14,281 bases of DNA, taken from contig CAZMVU010000124.1 in NCBI GenBank assembly GCA_964569295.1, forward strand, positions 1 through 14,281. The letters are read 5' to 3'. The position numbers and the translations under genes were made by a program. Every line of letters starts with the position of its first letter. The first letter of the stretch is position 1. Below, one piece after another: positions 1 through 6,719 of this stretch. The notes beneath the pieces are model-generated. The model made no database searches. It was not told the DNA's origin and saw only the letters and a program-made list of their open reading frames with translations. Source of the DNA: CAZMVU01 sp964569295 (GTDB lineage Bacteria > Hydrogenedentota > Hydrogenedentia > Hydrogenedentales > JAGMZX01).

Positions 1-2
1 AA

Positions 3-920
<918 letters not shown>

Positions 921-944
921 GAGGCGCCATTGGCCGCAGGCAAG

Positions 945-957
945 AGGAGGGCCTCCT
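945..957. repeat. Small palindrome between convergent genes
   Basis: AGGAGG and CCTCCT flank a single G, giving a perfect 6-base inverted repeat in the 94-base gap between the convergent SUMF1-domain and SDR genes. A real hairpin would have about 5 bp and a 3-base loop. No T-tract follows on either strand, so terminator function is doubtful. I see no better terminator in this gap. Confidence 0.4.
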
Positions 958-1014
958 GCTGCCGTTTACCGGCGCGCGCTGCCCAGCACATTCCTGTGGC
1001 CGGGCGCATACGTT

Positions 1015-1818
1015 TCAGCGGCGTTCGGAGATGGCCTTCGCGGCGATCTTGTCCATGAGGCCGGGCGCAAAGACCCGTAAAAGCCTGCCCAGTTTGCCCC
1101 GGCGGGAGGTGATGAGCAGGCGTTCGCGGCGTGCCATGGCGCGGATGATGAGCGTGCTGCATTCCTCGGCCGTCATGATCTTGTTTTCCTGCATCGGGCT
1201 TTGTTCGAGGGCTTGGCCGTCGCTGCCGAAGGCGCGCCGGTGCACCTCGGAAAGCACAAAATCAGGCGCCACCATAGTTACCGATACACCGGTTCCCCGC
1301 AGTTCGACCCGGAGTGAATCGAAGAACCCGAACATAGCATGCTTCGAGGCGCTGTAGCCGGTGCGGGTGGGTACGCCCGTGAGGCCTGCCACGCTCGATA
1401 TGCCCACGATTCGTCCCAGGGATTGTTTCAGGTGCGGCAGTGCGTAGTAGGTGCAGTACACGGCGCCGAGATAATTGAGCCGCATGAGCTGATCGTAGAG
1501 CGAAAGGTCCGTCACCTGCTCGAATGTCGTCCACATGGTGCGGCCGGCGTTGTTGACCAGCACGTCAATACCGCCGTATTCCTGCACGGCCCGTTCGATC
1601 AGGGCGCGGCAGGCCGCCTCATCCGTAACGTCGGTGGGCACGGACAATGCCTGGCCGCCGGCTGCTTCGCATTGTGATTTGAGCTCATCGAGCCGGGCGG
1701 CATTGCGCGCTGCCAACACCAGTTTCGGGCCTTGTGGTGCCAGCCCGAGGCACAGTGCCCGTCCGATACCTTCCGACGCCCCGGTGACGACCACCACCGT
1801 GCCCGTGAATTCCGCCAT
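1015..1818 (-). CDS. SDR family NAD(P)-dependent oxidoreductase
   Basis: Classical short-chain dehydrogenase/reductase of 267 aa, normal for the family. It shows the cofactor motif TGASEGIG (12-19), DVT (63-65), NNAG (89-92), the structural Asn of LNYLG (115), catalytic Ser142 in ISSVAG, and Tyr155/Lys159 in YSASK. The Arg in LAARN (38), just after the second beta strand, suggests NADP(H) preference. The substrate cannot be read from sequence; the C-terminal half resembles the broad group of cytosolic SDRs acting on hydroxy- or keto-acyl and steroid-like compounds. The start at 1818 is supported by AGGAG eight to twelve bases upstream on the minus strand. The gene follows the Dabb gene with a 101-base gap holding a good promoter, so it may be transcribed alone as well as by read-through. 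It converges on the SUMF1-domain gene. Confidence 0.93.
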   Translation of the reverse strand: MAEFTGTVVVVTGASEGIGRALCLGLAPQGPKLVLAARNAARLDELKSQCEAAGGQALSVPTDVTDEAACRALIERAVQEYGGIDVLVNNAGRTMWTTFEQVTDLSLYDQLMRLNYLGAVYCTYYALPHLKQSLGRIVGISSVAGLTGVPTRTGYSASKHAMFGFFDSLRVELRGTGVSVTMVAPDFVLSEVHRRAFGSDGQALEQSPMQENKIMTAEECSTLIIRAMARRERLLITSRRGKLGRLLRVFAPGLMDKIAAKAISERR

Positions 1819-1847
1819 GATGCGGTCTCCTGGTTTCTTTTGTGCGT

Positions 1848-1875
1848 ATTATACCGCTGCCAACTTCGCTCGGAA
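1848..1875 (-). promoter_or_regulatory. Likely sigma-70 promoter of the SDR gene
   Basis: On the minus strand a perfect TATAAT (1848-1853) lies 16 bases from TTCCGA (1870-1875), which matches TTGACA at 3 of 6. The predicted transcript would start near 1841 and reach the start codon at 1818 after about 23 nt, a leader just long enough for the AGGAG site. It lies in the only gap between the Dabb and SDR genes. Confidence 0.5.
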
Positions 1876-1919
1876 GCTACGGCGGGCAGTCGCGGACGCG
1901 CTACACGCACCTTGCGGCA

Positions 1920-2219
1920 TTATTGCACATCGTAGATGAGCACGCGCTCCCAGACATTCGAGAAGCGTGCGACGAACGCCTGATGCAGCGGGTCCGCCTG
2001 GTAGGTATCGTGCGCGGCATGGTCGGCCAAGACCACCACGAGGCCGAAGTCGTAGCTGCGGTCGATGACGGGACGGTCGGGCGTGTCGGCCGGTGACCCC
2101 ACATAGACCGTCTCGACTGCGGCGATGCCTTTGAGTGCGTTCAACCCGTTTCGGAATTCTTCGCGATCCTTTTGGGTCATGCCCTCGGGCAACCAGAAAT
2201 ACACGCTGTGTACCAGCAT
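1920..2219 (-). CDS. Dabb family (stress-responsive alpha/beta-barrel) protein
   Basis: Small protein of 99 aa with the one-domain Dabb ferredoxin-like fold. It opens with the family pattern LVHSVYFWLPEG (2-13), has the long helix KDREEFRNGLNALKGI, a central beta segment VETVYVGSP, then SYDFGLVVVLAD and a helix with the typical D-P-x-H-x-x-F (ADPLHQAFVA). Family members are dimeric; some act as small enzymes (cyclases), but most bacterial ones have no assigned reaction, and I cannot assign one. The start codon directly abuts the stop of the Rieske gene (TAAATG). AAGGAG lies 8 bases before the ATG inside the end of that gene, so the two are almost surely co-transcribed and translationally coupled. 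Confidence 0.88.
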   Translation of the reverse strand: MLVHSVYFWLPEGMTQKDREEFRNGLNALKGIAAVETVYVGSPADTPDRPVIDRSYDFGLVVVLADHAAHDTYQADPLHQAFVARFSNVWERVLIYDVQ

Positions 2220-2540
2220 TTACCGCGCTCCTTCTTGCGTTGTTTCCGGCATCTCGATATACACCATGCCATCCACGACCGATACTGGGTACCGCCGTAC
2301 GCCGCCGGACGGTCCGTTCGTCTCGGCCAGGTCGAAGGTCCAGCCATGCCAGGGACAACTGACCGTGGCGCCCTGCAAAAAGCCCATGTGCAAGGGCCCA
2401 CCGGCGTGGGGACAGGCGTCGTCGCAGGCGTAAAGGGCGCCGCCAATGTTGAACACGGCAATACGTTCTTTTTCATGCGCGACGCAAGCCGGGCGCCCAG
2501 GGCTGAGGTCATCCGCTGCGCACACAGGCACACGTGCCAT
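2220..2540 (-). CDS. Rieske [2Fe-2S] ferredoxin
   Basis: Stand-alone Rieske domain of 106 aa, the size of the soluble Rieske ferredoxins of oxygenase systems and of NirD-type proteins. The two cluster-binding boxes are intact: C43-P-H45-AGGPL and C62-P-W-H65-GW, spaced as usual. There is no signal peptide or transmembrane segment, so a cytoplasmic electron carrier is expected. The start has AGGAGG 9 bases upstream on the minus strand. It heads the run Rieske-Dabb(-SDR). No oxygenase subunit, nitrite reductase or ferredoxin reductase lies in the window, so its redox partner is unknown. With an SDR downstream, a small catabolic or redox pathway is possible but not shown. Confidence 0.93.
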   Translation of the reverse strand: MARVPVCAADDLSPGRPACVAHEKERIAVFNIGGALYACDDACPHAGGPLHMGFLQGATVSCPWHGWTFDLAETNGPSGGVRRYPVSVVDGMVYIEMPETTQEGAR

Positions 2541-2602
2541 AGGGGTAAGCCTCCTGAAGTTCCGGGCGAGAAACCGCGTCCACCAGTGCTGTCATGCCGC
2601 GC

Positions 2603-2632
2603 ATTTTGTCCGTTGCCAACTTTCGAAGTCAA
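2603..2632 (-). promoter_or_regulatory. Candidate promoter of the Rieske-Dabb operon
   Basis: Minus-strand TTGACT (2627-2632, 5 of 6 to TTGACA) and CAAAAT (2603-2608, 4 of 6 to TATAAT) are separated by 18 bases. Transcription would begin near 2596, about 55 nt before the Rieske start. The -35 is good but the -10 weak, so this is tentative. Confidence 0.4.
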
Positions 2633-2849
2633 CCCCCCGTTGGACAGGCCGTACTTCGGCGGGAACGCCATGGGAAAAAGCCGTTACGGACACATGGTCT
2701 TGCAACCCGGCCCCGGCCAAAAGTCTTGAGATCGTGGTGAATAGCAAGCGCATTCCCGGCCGTCTTGTGTGGAGTGGACGGCATGTGGCAGGATAGGAGC
2801 GTCTTTTGCTTCAAAAGAGAGGGGATAAAAGATACGCAGGCCCGCAAAT

Positions 2850-2880
2850 GGGGACAGCCTTGTAACGGACTCCGTCCCTG
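2850..2880 (+). repeat. Dispersed palindromic repeat, copy 1
   Basis: A 31-base element bounded by GGGGAC on the left and GTCCCTG on the right. Its right part, GTAACGGACTCCGTCCCTG (2862-2880), matches the reverse complement of 10827-10845 at 16 of 19 positions. GGAC/GTCC inside it could form a second small stem. No transposase is adjacent. It resembles a REP/MITE-like intergenic repeat. Confidence 0.6.
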
Positions 2881-3006
2881 TTTGCTTTCTGTTCGCCCAT
2901 CCTCGAAGAGAGCCCCGGAATACAAACACGCGCGGAATCGACTGGGGTTTACACGAAGCACAAAAGTGAACCAATGCTTATTGTGGGCTGTGGCCCTTCG
3001 AGCGGC

Positions 3007-3026
3007 CCCAAGTTATCATGCTTGGG
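3007..3026 (+). promoter_or_regulatory. Hairpin upstream of the methyltransferase gene
   Basis: Perfect 6-base stem CCCAAG/CTTGGG with an 8-base loop TTATCATG, 63 bases before the start codon at 3090. The loop contains TATCAT, a 5-of-6 match to a -10 hexamer, so it may be a palindromic operator over a promoter or a stem in the 5' leader. No suitable -35 is visible 16-18 bases upstream. Confidence 0.35.
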
Positions 3027-3089
3027 AAAATCAGGATCACCGCGTCTACAGATGCTGGCCGCTGGCACCAATGTTAAGGAGGTGGAATC

Positions 3090-3701
3090 ATGGAAATGCA
3101 AGAATCGCGCCCCCAGGGCGGCTATGCCTGGCGCTTTATGCGGGGGGTCTTCAGCGATCTCAAGGTGACCGGCGCCGTCGGCCCGAGCAGCGCGCGCCTC
3201 GCGGAAGAGGTAACCGACCGGGCCGAGCTGGGCGCGTCCGACGTGATTGTTGAATTCGGTCCCGGGACGGGCGTATTCACCGAGGTCATCGAGCGCAAGA
3301 AAAAACCGGATGCCTACTTCATGGCGGTCGAAGTGAAGCCCGATTTCGTGGCGGCTACGCGCGAACGCTGCCCCAATGTGCATGTTGTCGAGGGCAGTGC
3401 CGGCGACACGGCGAAGTTCCTGCAGGCGCAGGGCCATGACCATTGCGACGTCATCGTGTCGGGCCTGCCTTGGACCATGTTTTCGGAGGATCTTCAAGAT
3501 ACGATTCTTGATGCCGCCTTCGATGTGCTGCGGCCGGGGGGCCGGTTCGTGACCTTTGCCTACACCATCAGTCCCTTCTTCTCTTCCGGCAAGCGCTTTT
3601 TCAAAGGCAAATTGCCCGCCAAGTTCCCGCGGGTAACCCGTTCGAAAGCTATCTGGAAGAATATACCCCCGGCGCATGTTTATATTGCCGACAAAGAGTG
3701 A
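3090..3701 (+). CDS. Phospholipid N-methyltransferase-like SAM-dependent methyltransferase
   Basis: Class I SAM-dependent methyltransferase of 203 aa, the usual size for the PmtA-like group, which methylates phosphatidylethanolamine toward phosphatidylcholine and is related to rRNA adenine dimethylases. The N-terminal signature FSDLKVTGAVGPSS (21-34), a membrane-facing region in the family, is followed by SAM motif I EFGPGTG (55-61), an acidic residue ending strand 2 (VEVKPDF), and DVIVSGLPWTMF as motif IV. LRPGGRFVTFAY and a basic C-terminal part (GKRFFKGKLPAKFPRV) follow. There is no transmembrane segment; peripheral membrane association is likely. AAGGAGG lies 7 bases before the ATG, fixing the start. 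The ThuA-like gene begins 30 bases downstream and is probably co-transcribed. The substrate is inferred from family resemblance; another small membrane lipid or an RNA base cannot be excluded. Confidence 0.85.
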   Translation: MEMQESRPQGGYAWRFMRGVFSDLKVTGAVGPSSARLAEEVTDRAELGASDVIVEFGPGTGVFTEVIERKKKPDAYFMAVEVKPDFVAATRERCPNVHVVEGSAGDTAKFLQAQGHDHCDVIVSGLPWTMFSEDLQDTILDAAFDVLRPGGRFVTFAYTISPFFSSGKRFFKGKLPAKFPRVTRSKAIWKNIPPAHVYIADKE

Positions 3702-3714
3702 GGCAGCAGCCCCG

Positions 3715-3729
3715 AAAAGGACACCTTTT
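3715..3729 (+). promoter_or_regulatory. Hairpin covering the ribosome binding site of the ThuA-like gene
   Basis: AAAAGG-ACA-CCTTTT is a perfect 6-base stem with a 3-base loop in the 30-base gap before the ATG at 3732. AAAGGA (3716-3721), the only Shine-Dalgarno candidate, sits in its left arm, so folding would hide it. It could lower or condition translation of the second gene relative to the first. The stem is AU-rich and weak; function is inference. Confidence 0.4.
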
Positions 3730-3731
3730 AC

Positions 3732-4382
3732 ATGAAACAGGCGCTTATGGTTTGGGGCGGCTGGGAAGGCCACGAGCCCCGGCAATGCGTCGACCGGTTC
3801 GCCCCGGTTCTCATTAGCCACGGTTATGAAGTTGAGATCGTAAACACACTCGAGGTGTTCACCGACCTGGACAAGTTACATGCGCAGAGCCTCATCGTGC
3901 CGTGCTGGACCATGGGTGCGCTCACGCCGGATCAGGAGCGCTGCCTGCTAGACACGGTGCGACTGGGCACGGGAATCGCCGGCTGGCATGGAGGGATGGG
4001 CGATGCGTTTCGCGGGAACCCGGCCTATCAGTTCATGGTCGGCGGGCAGTGGGTGGAGCACCCGGGCGGTATCATCGATTACACGGTGAACCTGGTATCC
4101 GAGAAACGGGATGACCCGATACTCGCGGGGCTCGATGATTTTAACGTGCACTCGGAGCTCTACTACATGCATGTGGATCCAGGCAATGACGTGCTGGCCA
4201 CGGCAACATGTCCGGGGGTTCCGTACCCCTGGATTGCGGGCACGGTCATGCCGGTGGCGTGGCGGCGGATGTTCGGCGCCGGGCGCGTGTTCTACTTGGC
4301 GCTGGGTCACGCGGTCCGCGATTTCGAGGTGCCGGAAGCCTTCGAGATTATGCAGCGCGGCATGCTCTGGGCTGCGCGGTAG
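3732..4382 (+). CDS. ThuA-like domain protein
   Basis: Single-domain protein of 216 aa with the ThuA (trehalose utilisation, glutamine-amidotransferase-like) fold. It begins with strand 1 KQALMVWGGWEGHEP and has VEIVNTLEVF, the nucleophile-elbow-like strand SLIVPCWTMGALTPDQ, the family core GIAGWHGGMGDAFRG and the late motif SELYYMHVDP. The GRVFYLALGHAVRDFEVPEAFEIMQRG ending is also typical. No signal peptide is seen. Many ThuA proteins lie beside Gfo/Idh/MocA dehydrogenases in sugar pathways of these lineages; here such a dehydrogenase gene lies 412 bases downstream, which supports a carbohydrate role. A ketoglycoside-related reaction has been proposed for the family, but I cannot assign one. 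The start is the only reasonable ATG; its ribosome binding site is partly buried in a hairpin. Confidence 0.88.
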   Translation: MKQALMVWGGWEGHEPRQCVDRFAPVLISHGYEVEIVNTLEVFTDLDKLHAQSLIVPCWTMGALTPDQERCLLDTVRLGTGIAGWHGGMGDAFRGNPAYQFMVGGQWVEHPGGIIDYTVNLVSEKRDDPILAGLDDFNVHSELYYMHVDPGNDVLATATCPGVPYPWIAGTVMPVAWRRMFGAGRVFYLALGHAVRDFEVPEAFEIMQRGMLWAAR

Positions 4383-4462
4383 CGGGCGTGGTGCTTGGGG
4401 GCAGGTAGATGAAGGCCGTGCCGCGAAATCGTCTTCTTCCCGGTCAGTAGTGTGCAAGAGAA

Positions 4463-4517
4463 TCTGGGGAGGTACTTTGCTCCCGGGAAAAGGAGGGGCT
4501 CCCCGGCCTTCCCCAGA
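4463..4517. repeat. Inverted repeat with nested stem
   Basis: TCTGGGGA (4463-4470) and TCCCCAGA (4510-4517) are perfect 8-base arms, extendable by GG/CC with one bulge. Between them GGGG-CT-CCCC gives a smaller nested palindrome. The structure lies about 80 bases after the ThuA-like stop. It is followed by AAAAACC rather than a T-run, so it is not a standard terminator on the plus strand; an RNA processing or mRNA-stabilising structure is possible. Confidence 0.4.
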
Positions 4518-4685
4518 AAAACCATACAGCCGGATGCCCGTCGGACCAGGGGCTGCCTGCGCATGGTTTGCCCCCTGGATAGGCACAATGCGCCCACGCC
4601 TGTGCTGAACCGGTGTCCTGTGTGTAGTCCACTGTATTTATTCATAGGACTGAAGCTGACATGTCCCACGCCCGCGCGGAATGCT

Positions 4686-4734
4686 TTGATGGTTGCAGGG
4701 TAAGAAGGTATGCTGTGGTTCACTGTTGCCCTGC
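4686..4734 (+). promoter_or_regulatory. Candidate promoter with operator-like inverted repeat for the dehydrogenase gene
   Basis: TTGATG (4686-4691) and TATGCT (4709-4714) are spaced by 17 bases, each matching consensus at 4 of 6. An imperfect inverted repeat, GCAGGGTAA (4695-4703) and TTGCCCTGC (4726-4734), with 8 of 9 positions complementary, brackets the -10 and the expected start of transcription, as a repressor site would. The start codon is at 4795, giving a leader of about 75 nt. Confidence 0.35.
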
Positions 4735-4794
4735 CCACACAGTGCTTTTGCGTATAGCGCATTTCGTGTGGGCATTTCCCAACGAGGTGAGGAA

Positions 4795-5895
4795 ATGGAC
4801 CGTGTAAACGTGGGCATTGTCGGGTGTGGGAACATTTCGGATATCTATTTTAAGGCGGGCAAGCGCTTCGACAACCTGAACATTGTGGCCTGCGCCGACC
4901 TCGATGTCGAGCGGTGCCGGGACAAGGCGGAAGAACACGGCGTGCCGGCGGCATGCACCACCGCGGAACTGCTCGCGGATGACACCATCGAGATTGTTGT
5001 CAACCTGACCGAACCCGGGGCGCATTATGCGGTGTCGATGGCCGCCGTGGCCGCCGGCAAGCACGTGCATAGCGAGAAACCGCTCGCCCTTACCCGTCAT
5101 CAGGGCCGGGAAATTCTCGATTGTGCCGAGGCGAAGGGGGTGCGCGTGGGCTGTGCTCCAGACACGTTCCTGGGGGCGGCGCAGCAAACGGCGCGCAAGG
5201 CCATTGACGATGGGTGCATCGGCGAGCCGGTAGCGGCGACGGCGTTCATGCAATGCCATGGGCATGAGAGTTGGCACCCGAACCCCGCATTCTACTACCA
5301 GGCAGGCGGCGGCCCGCTGTTCGACATGGGGCCCTACTACCTCACGGCACTTATCAACCTGATCGGGCCGGTGCGCGGCGTGAGCGGGTCGGCGCGGATA
5401 ACCTTTCCCGAGCGTGTGGCCACTTGTAAGGAGCGTGAGGGCGAGGTCATCCCCGTCGAGACGCCGACGCATATCGCGGGCACGCTCGATTTTACGAACG
5501 GCGCCATCGGCACGATGGTCACCAGCTTTGATGTGTGGCGCGCCAGTCTGCACTTTATCGAAGTTCATGGCACGGAGGGCTCGATGCAGGTGCCGGACCC
5601 GAACAATTTCGGTGGCGTGGTGCGTATCTGGCGGCCGGGAAACGAGGATTGGCAGGAGCTGCCGTACACCCATCCGTACGCGGACAACAGCCGGGGCCTG
5701 GCGGTCGCTGAGCTGGCCGCGGCCATACGAGAAGACCGGCCGCACCGTGCCAGTGGCGATCTCGCTTACCATGTGCTGGATATCATGCAAGGCTTCCTTG
5801 ATGCGGCGGCAACCGGCCGTCGAATGGAATTGAGCACTGCGGCGACGCGTCCGGCCCCGTTTCCAGCGGGCTTGGCTGAGGGAGCGGTGGAGTGA
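4795..5895 (+). CDS. Gfo/Idh/MocA family oxidoreductase
   Basis: NAD(P)-dependent sugar-type dehydrogenase of 366 aa, the usual family length. The N-terminal Rossmann domain starts NVGIVGCGNIS (5-15) and continues with the acidic strand-2 end ACADLD (32-37), IVVNLTEP and the family hallmark EKPLAL (94-99) carrying the catalytic-site Lys95. The C-terminal substrate domain has GGGPLFDMGPYYLTALINL (171-189), the position of the conserved D-x-G-x-(H/Y) motif, here with Tyr rather than His. No signal peptide is seen, so it is cytoplasmic. I chose ATG 4795 because the Rossmann strand begins three residues later and GAGGTGAGG lies just upstream; the longer ATG at 4693 would add 34 unrelated residues. 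The substrate is unknown. Next to ThuA-like and GH51-like genes, a sugar or sugar-acid is likely. Confidence 0.92.
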   Translation: MDRVNVGIVGCGNISDIYFKAGKRFDNLNIVACADLDVERCRDKAEEHGVPAACTTAELLADDTIEIVVNLTEPGAHYAVSMAAVAAGKHVHSEKPLALTRHQGREILDCAEAKGVRVGCAPDTFLGAAQQTARKAIDDGCIGEPVAATAFMQCHGHESWHPNPAFYYQAGGGPLFDMGPYYLTALINLIGPVRGVSGSARITFPERVATCKEREGEVIPVETPTHIAGTLDFTNGAIGTMVTSFDVWRASLHFIEVHGTEGSMQVPDPNNFGGVVRIWRPGNEDWQELPYTHPYADNSRGLAVAELAAAIREDRPHRASGDLAYHVLDIMQGFLDAAATGRRMELSTAATRPAPFPAGLAEGAVE

Positions 5896-5909
5896 GCGGC
5901 CGGGCGCCA

Positions 5910-5938
5910 TTGCATCGGGCGGGTGGGGTTTTTATACT
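5910..5938 (+). promoter_or_regulatory. Likely promoter of the 6021-9212 operon
   Basis: TTGCAT (5910-5915) and TATACT (5933-5938, 5 of 6) are separated by exactly 17 bases. It lies 15 bases after the dehydrogenase stop and about 80 before the next start codon, so the three following genes can be expressed independently of the dehydrogenase. Confidence 0.5.
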
Positions 5939-6020
5939 GGCCCTCTCCACGGAAACACGCAAGCCGCCATCGTAGTGTGTGCAGGTGCAGACGCACGACC
6001 GGCAGGCATCGGGAAACGTC

Positions 6021-6719
6021 ATGCAAGCGGAAGACCGCCCCATCCATTTTTCGGTCGAACTCATTCATGGTCCGGCGCCGCTGAACAAAGAGGCGCTGCA
6101 GAAGCTGTATTTCGAGCTGTCGCAGACGAAGGCGGCGTATGACAGCACGGACTTCAGCAATCCGAACCAGGCCCGATTCTATTCGCGGCGGGGGCGGCGC
6201 GCGCAGTCGGTGTGCATATTGCTCCCGGACCGGGCTCTGCTGGTCGAGGAGTGGACCGACGTGCCCATGAGCAGTTTCCTCGAGCGCGTAAGCGAGGTGG
6301 GGCCGCGCCTGCTGCCGGCGCGCGGGGCGAAGGACTATCTCATGCACTCATGCACGATCCGTTCGACCTTTGCCCTGACCCATTGGGACGATGCGCGGGC
6401 GTTCATAGTGGACCATGTGTGCAGCCAGGAGGGCCGGGTGGTGTTTCATTTCAGGCGTCCCCTGGGCGTGGGCGGGTTGCGGTTCGTTTTACCCGAGACC
6501 AATGAGCATCCCGGCACGCTGCATGTGGCCATCGAGTCGTTCCGCCACAGCCAGAACGAGGTTTTCGTCGAGGTGAAGGGCATCTTCGGGCGCCGGCGTA
6601 TTGCGGCAAACGACGTGGACTTGGTTATCGAGAATATCAAGATGGTCCGGGCATTCATCACCGCCCATGTGCACCCCTTCCTCAACCAATACGATACCCC
6701 GCGCGAGGAGGCCGAATGA
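6021..6719 (+). CDS. Uncharacterised protein coupled to the GH51-like gene
   Basis: I do not recognise this family with confidence. It is a soluble 232-aa protein with no signal peptide, transmembrane segment or metal-binding motif. Alternating strands and helices are visible: an N-terminal strand IHFSVELIHG, a helix LNKEALQKLYFELSQTKAAY, strands around SVCILLPDRALLVEEW, a helix SFLERVSEVGPRLL, strands HSCTIRSTFAL and RVVFHFRRP, a duplicated-looking strand LHVAIESFRH, and a final helix ENIKMVRAFITAHVHPFL. The size and late-strand/helix order distantly recall TIGR04255-type proteins, a weak impression only. The start is ambiguous: ATG 6021 has a weak GGGA upstream; an in-frame GTG at 5979 would add 14 residues. 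The stop overlaps the next start as ATGA, strong evidence that it is real and translated with the GH51 protein. Confidence 0.78.
   Translation: MQAEDRPIHFSVELIHGPAPLNKEALQKLYFELSQTKAAYDSTDFSNPNQARFYSRRGRRAQSVCILLPDRALLVEEWTDVPMSSFLERVSEVGPRLLPARGAKDYLMHSCTIRSTFALTHWDDARAFIVDHVCSQEGRVVFHFRRPLGVGGLRFVLPETNEHPGTLHVAIESFRHSQNEVFVEVKGIFGRRRIAANDVDLVIENIKMVRAFITAHVHPFLNQYDTPREEAE

Larger units (their letters stand above)
2541..3089. other. Divergent intergenic region, 549 bases, no gene recognised
   Basis: Separates the minus-strand Rieske operon from the plus-strand methyltransferase. The open frames here translate to Arg/Pro/Cys-rich sequence with no recognised motif and no convincing ribosome binding site, so I call it non-coding. 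It holds the candidate Rieske promoter (2603-2632), a small perfect hairpin CTTTTG-CTT-CAAAAG (2803-2817), the dispersed repeat at 2850-2880 and the hairpin at 3007-3026. I found no convincing paired -35/-10 for the plus-strand gene, only a TATCAT at 3014-3019 without a good -35. Confidence 0.6.
4383..4794. other. Intergenic region, 412 bases, no gene recognised
   Basis: No open frame here has a recognisable domain or a good ribosome binding site; translations are Cys/Pro/Arg-rich and look random. The dehydrogenase frame extends upstream to an ATG at 4693, but that extension (Cys-rich, no fold) is better read as leader. The region holds a long-range inverted repeat (4463-4517) and a candidate promoter with an inverted repeat across its -10 (4686-4734). 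Confidence 0.6.

Noticed and set aside
2629..2974. Two overlapping minus-strand frames of about 100 codons in the intergenic region
   Set aside because: No ribosome binding site, random composition, and they run across the dispersed repeat.
2949..3821. 290-codon minus-strand open frame opposite the methyltransferase
   Set aside because: Antisense shadow of a clear methyltransferase with a strong AAGGAGG site; long only because of high GC content.
4546..4559. 14-base GGACCAGGGGCTGC shared with about 881-897
   Set aside because: One copy is coding sequence of the SUMF1 domain and no palindrome or extension accompanies the match; chance in GC-rich DNA is likely.
4693..4794. Upstream in-frame extension of the Gfo/Idh/MocA protein (34 residues)
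   Set aside because: Cys-rich, no fold similarity, and the Rossmann strand with a good ribosome binding site begins at ATG 4795.
4383..4794. Possible tRNA or small RNA in the gap
   Set aside because: Several inverted repeats exist, but no cloverleaf or recognisable RNA family pattern could be traced.
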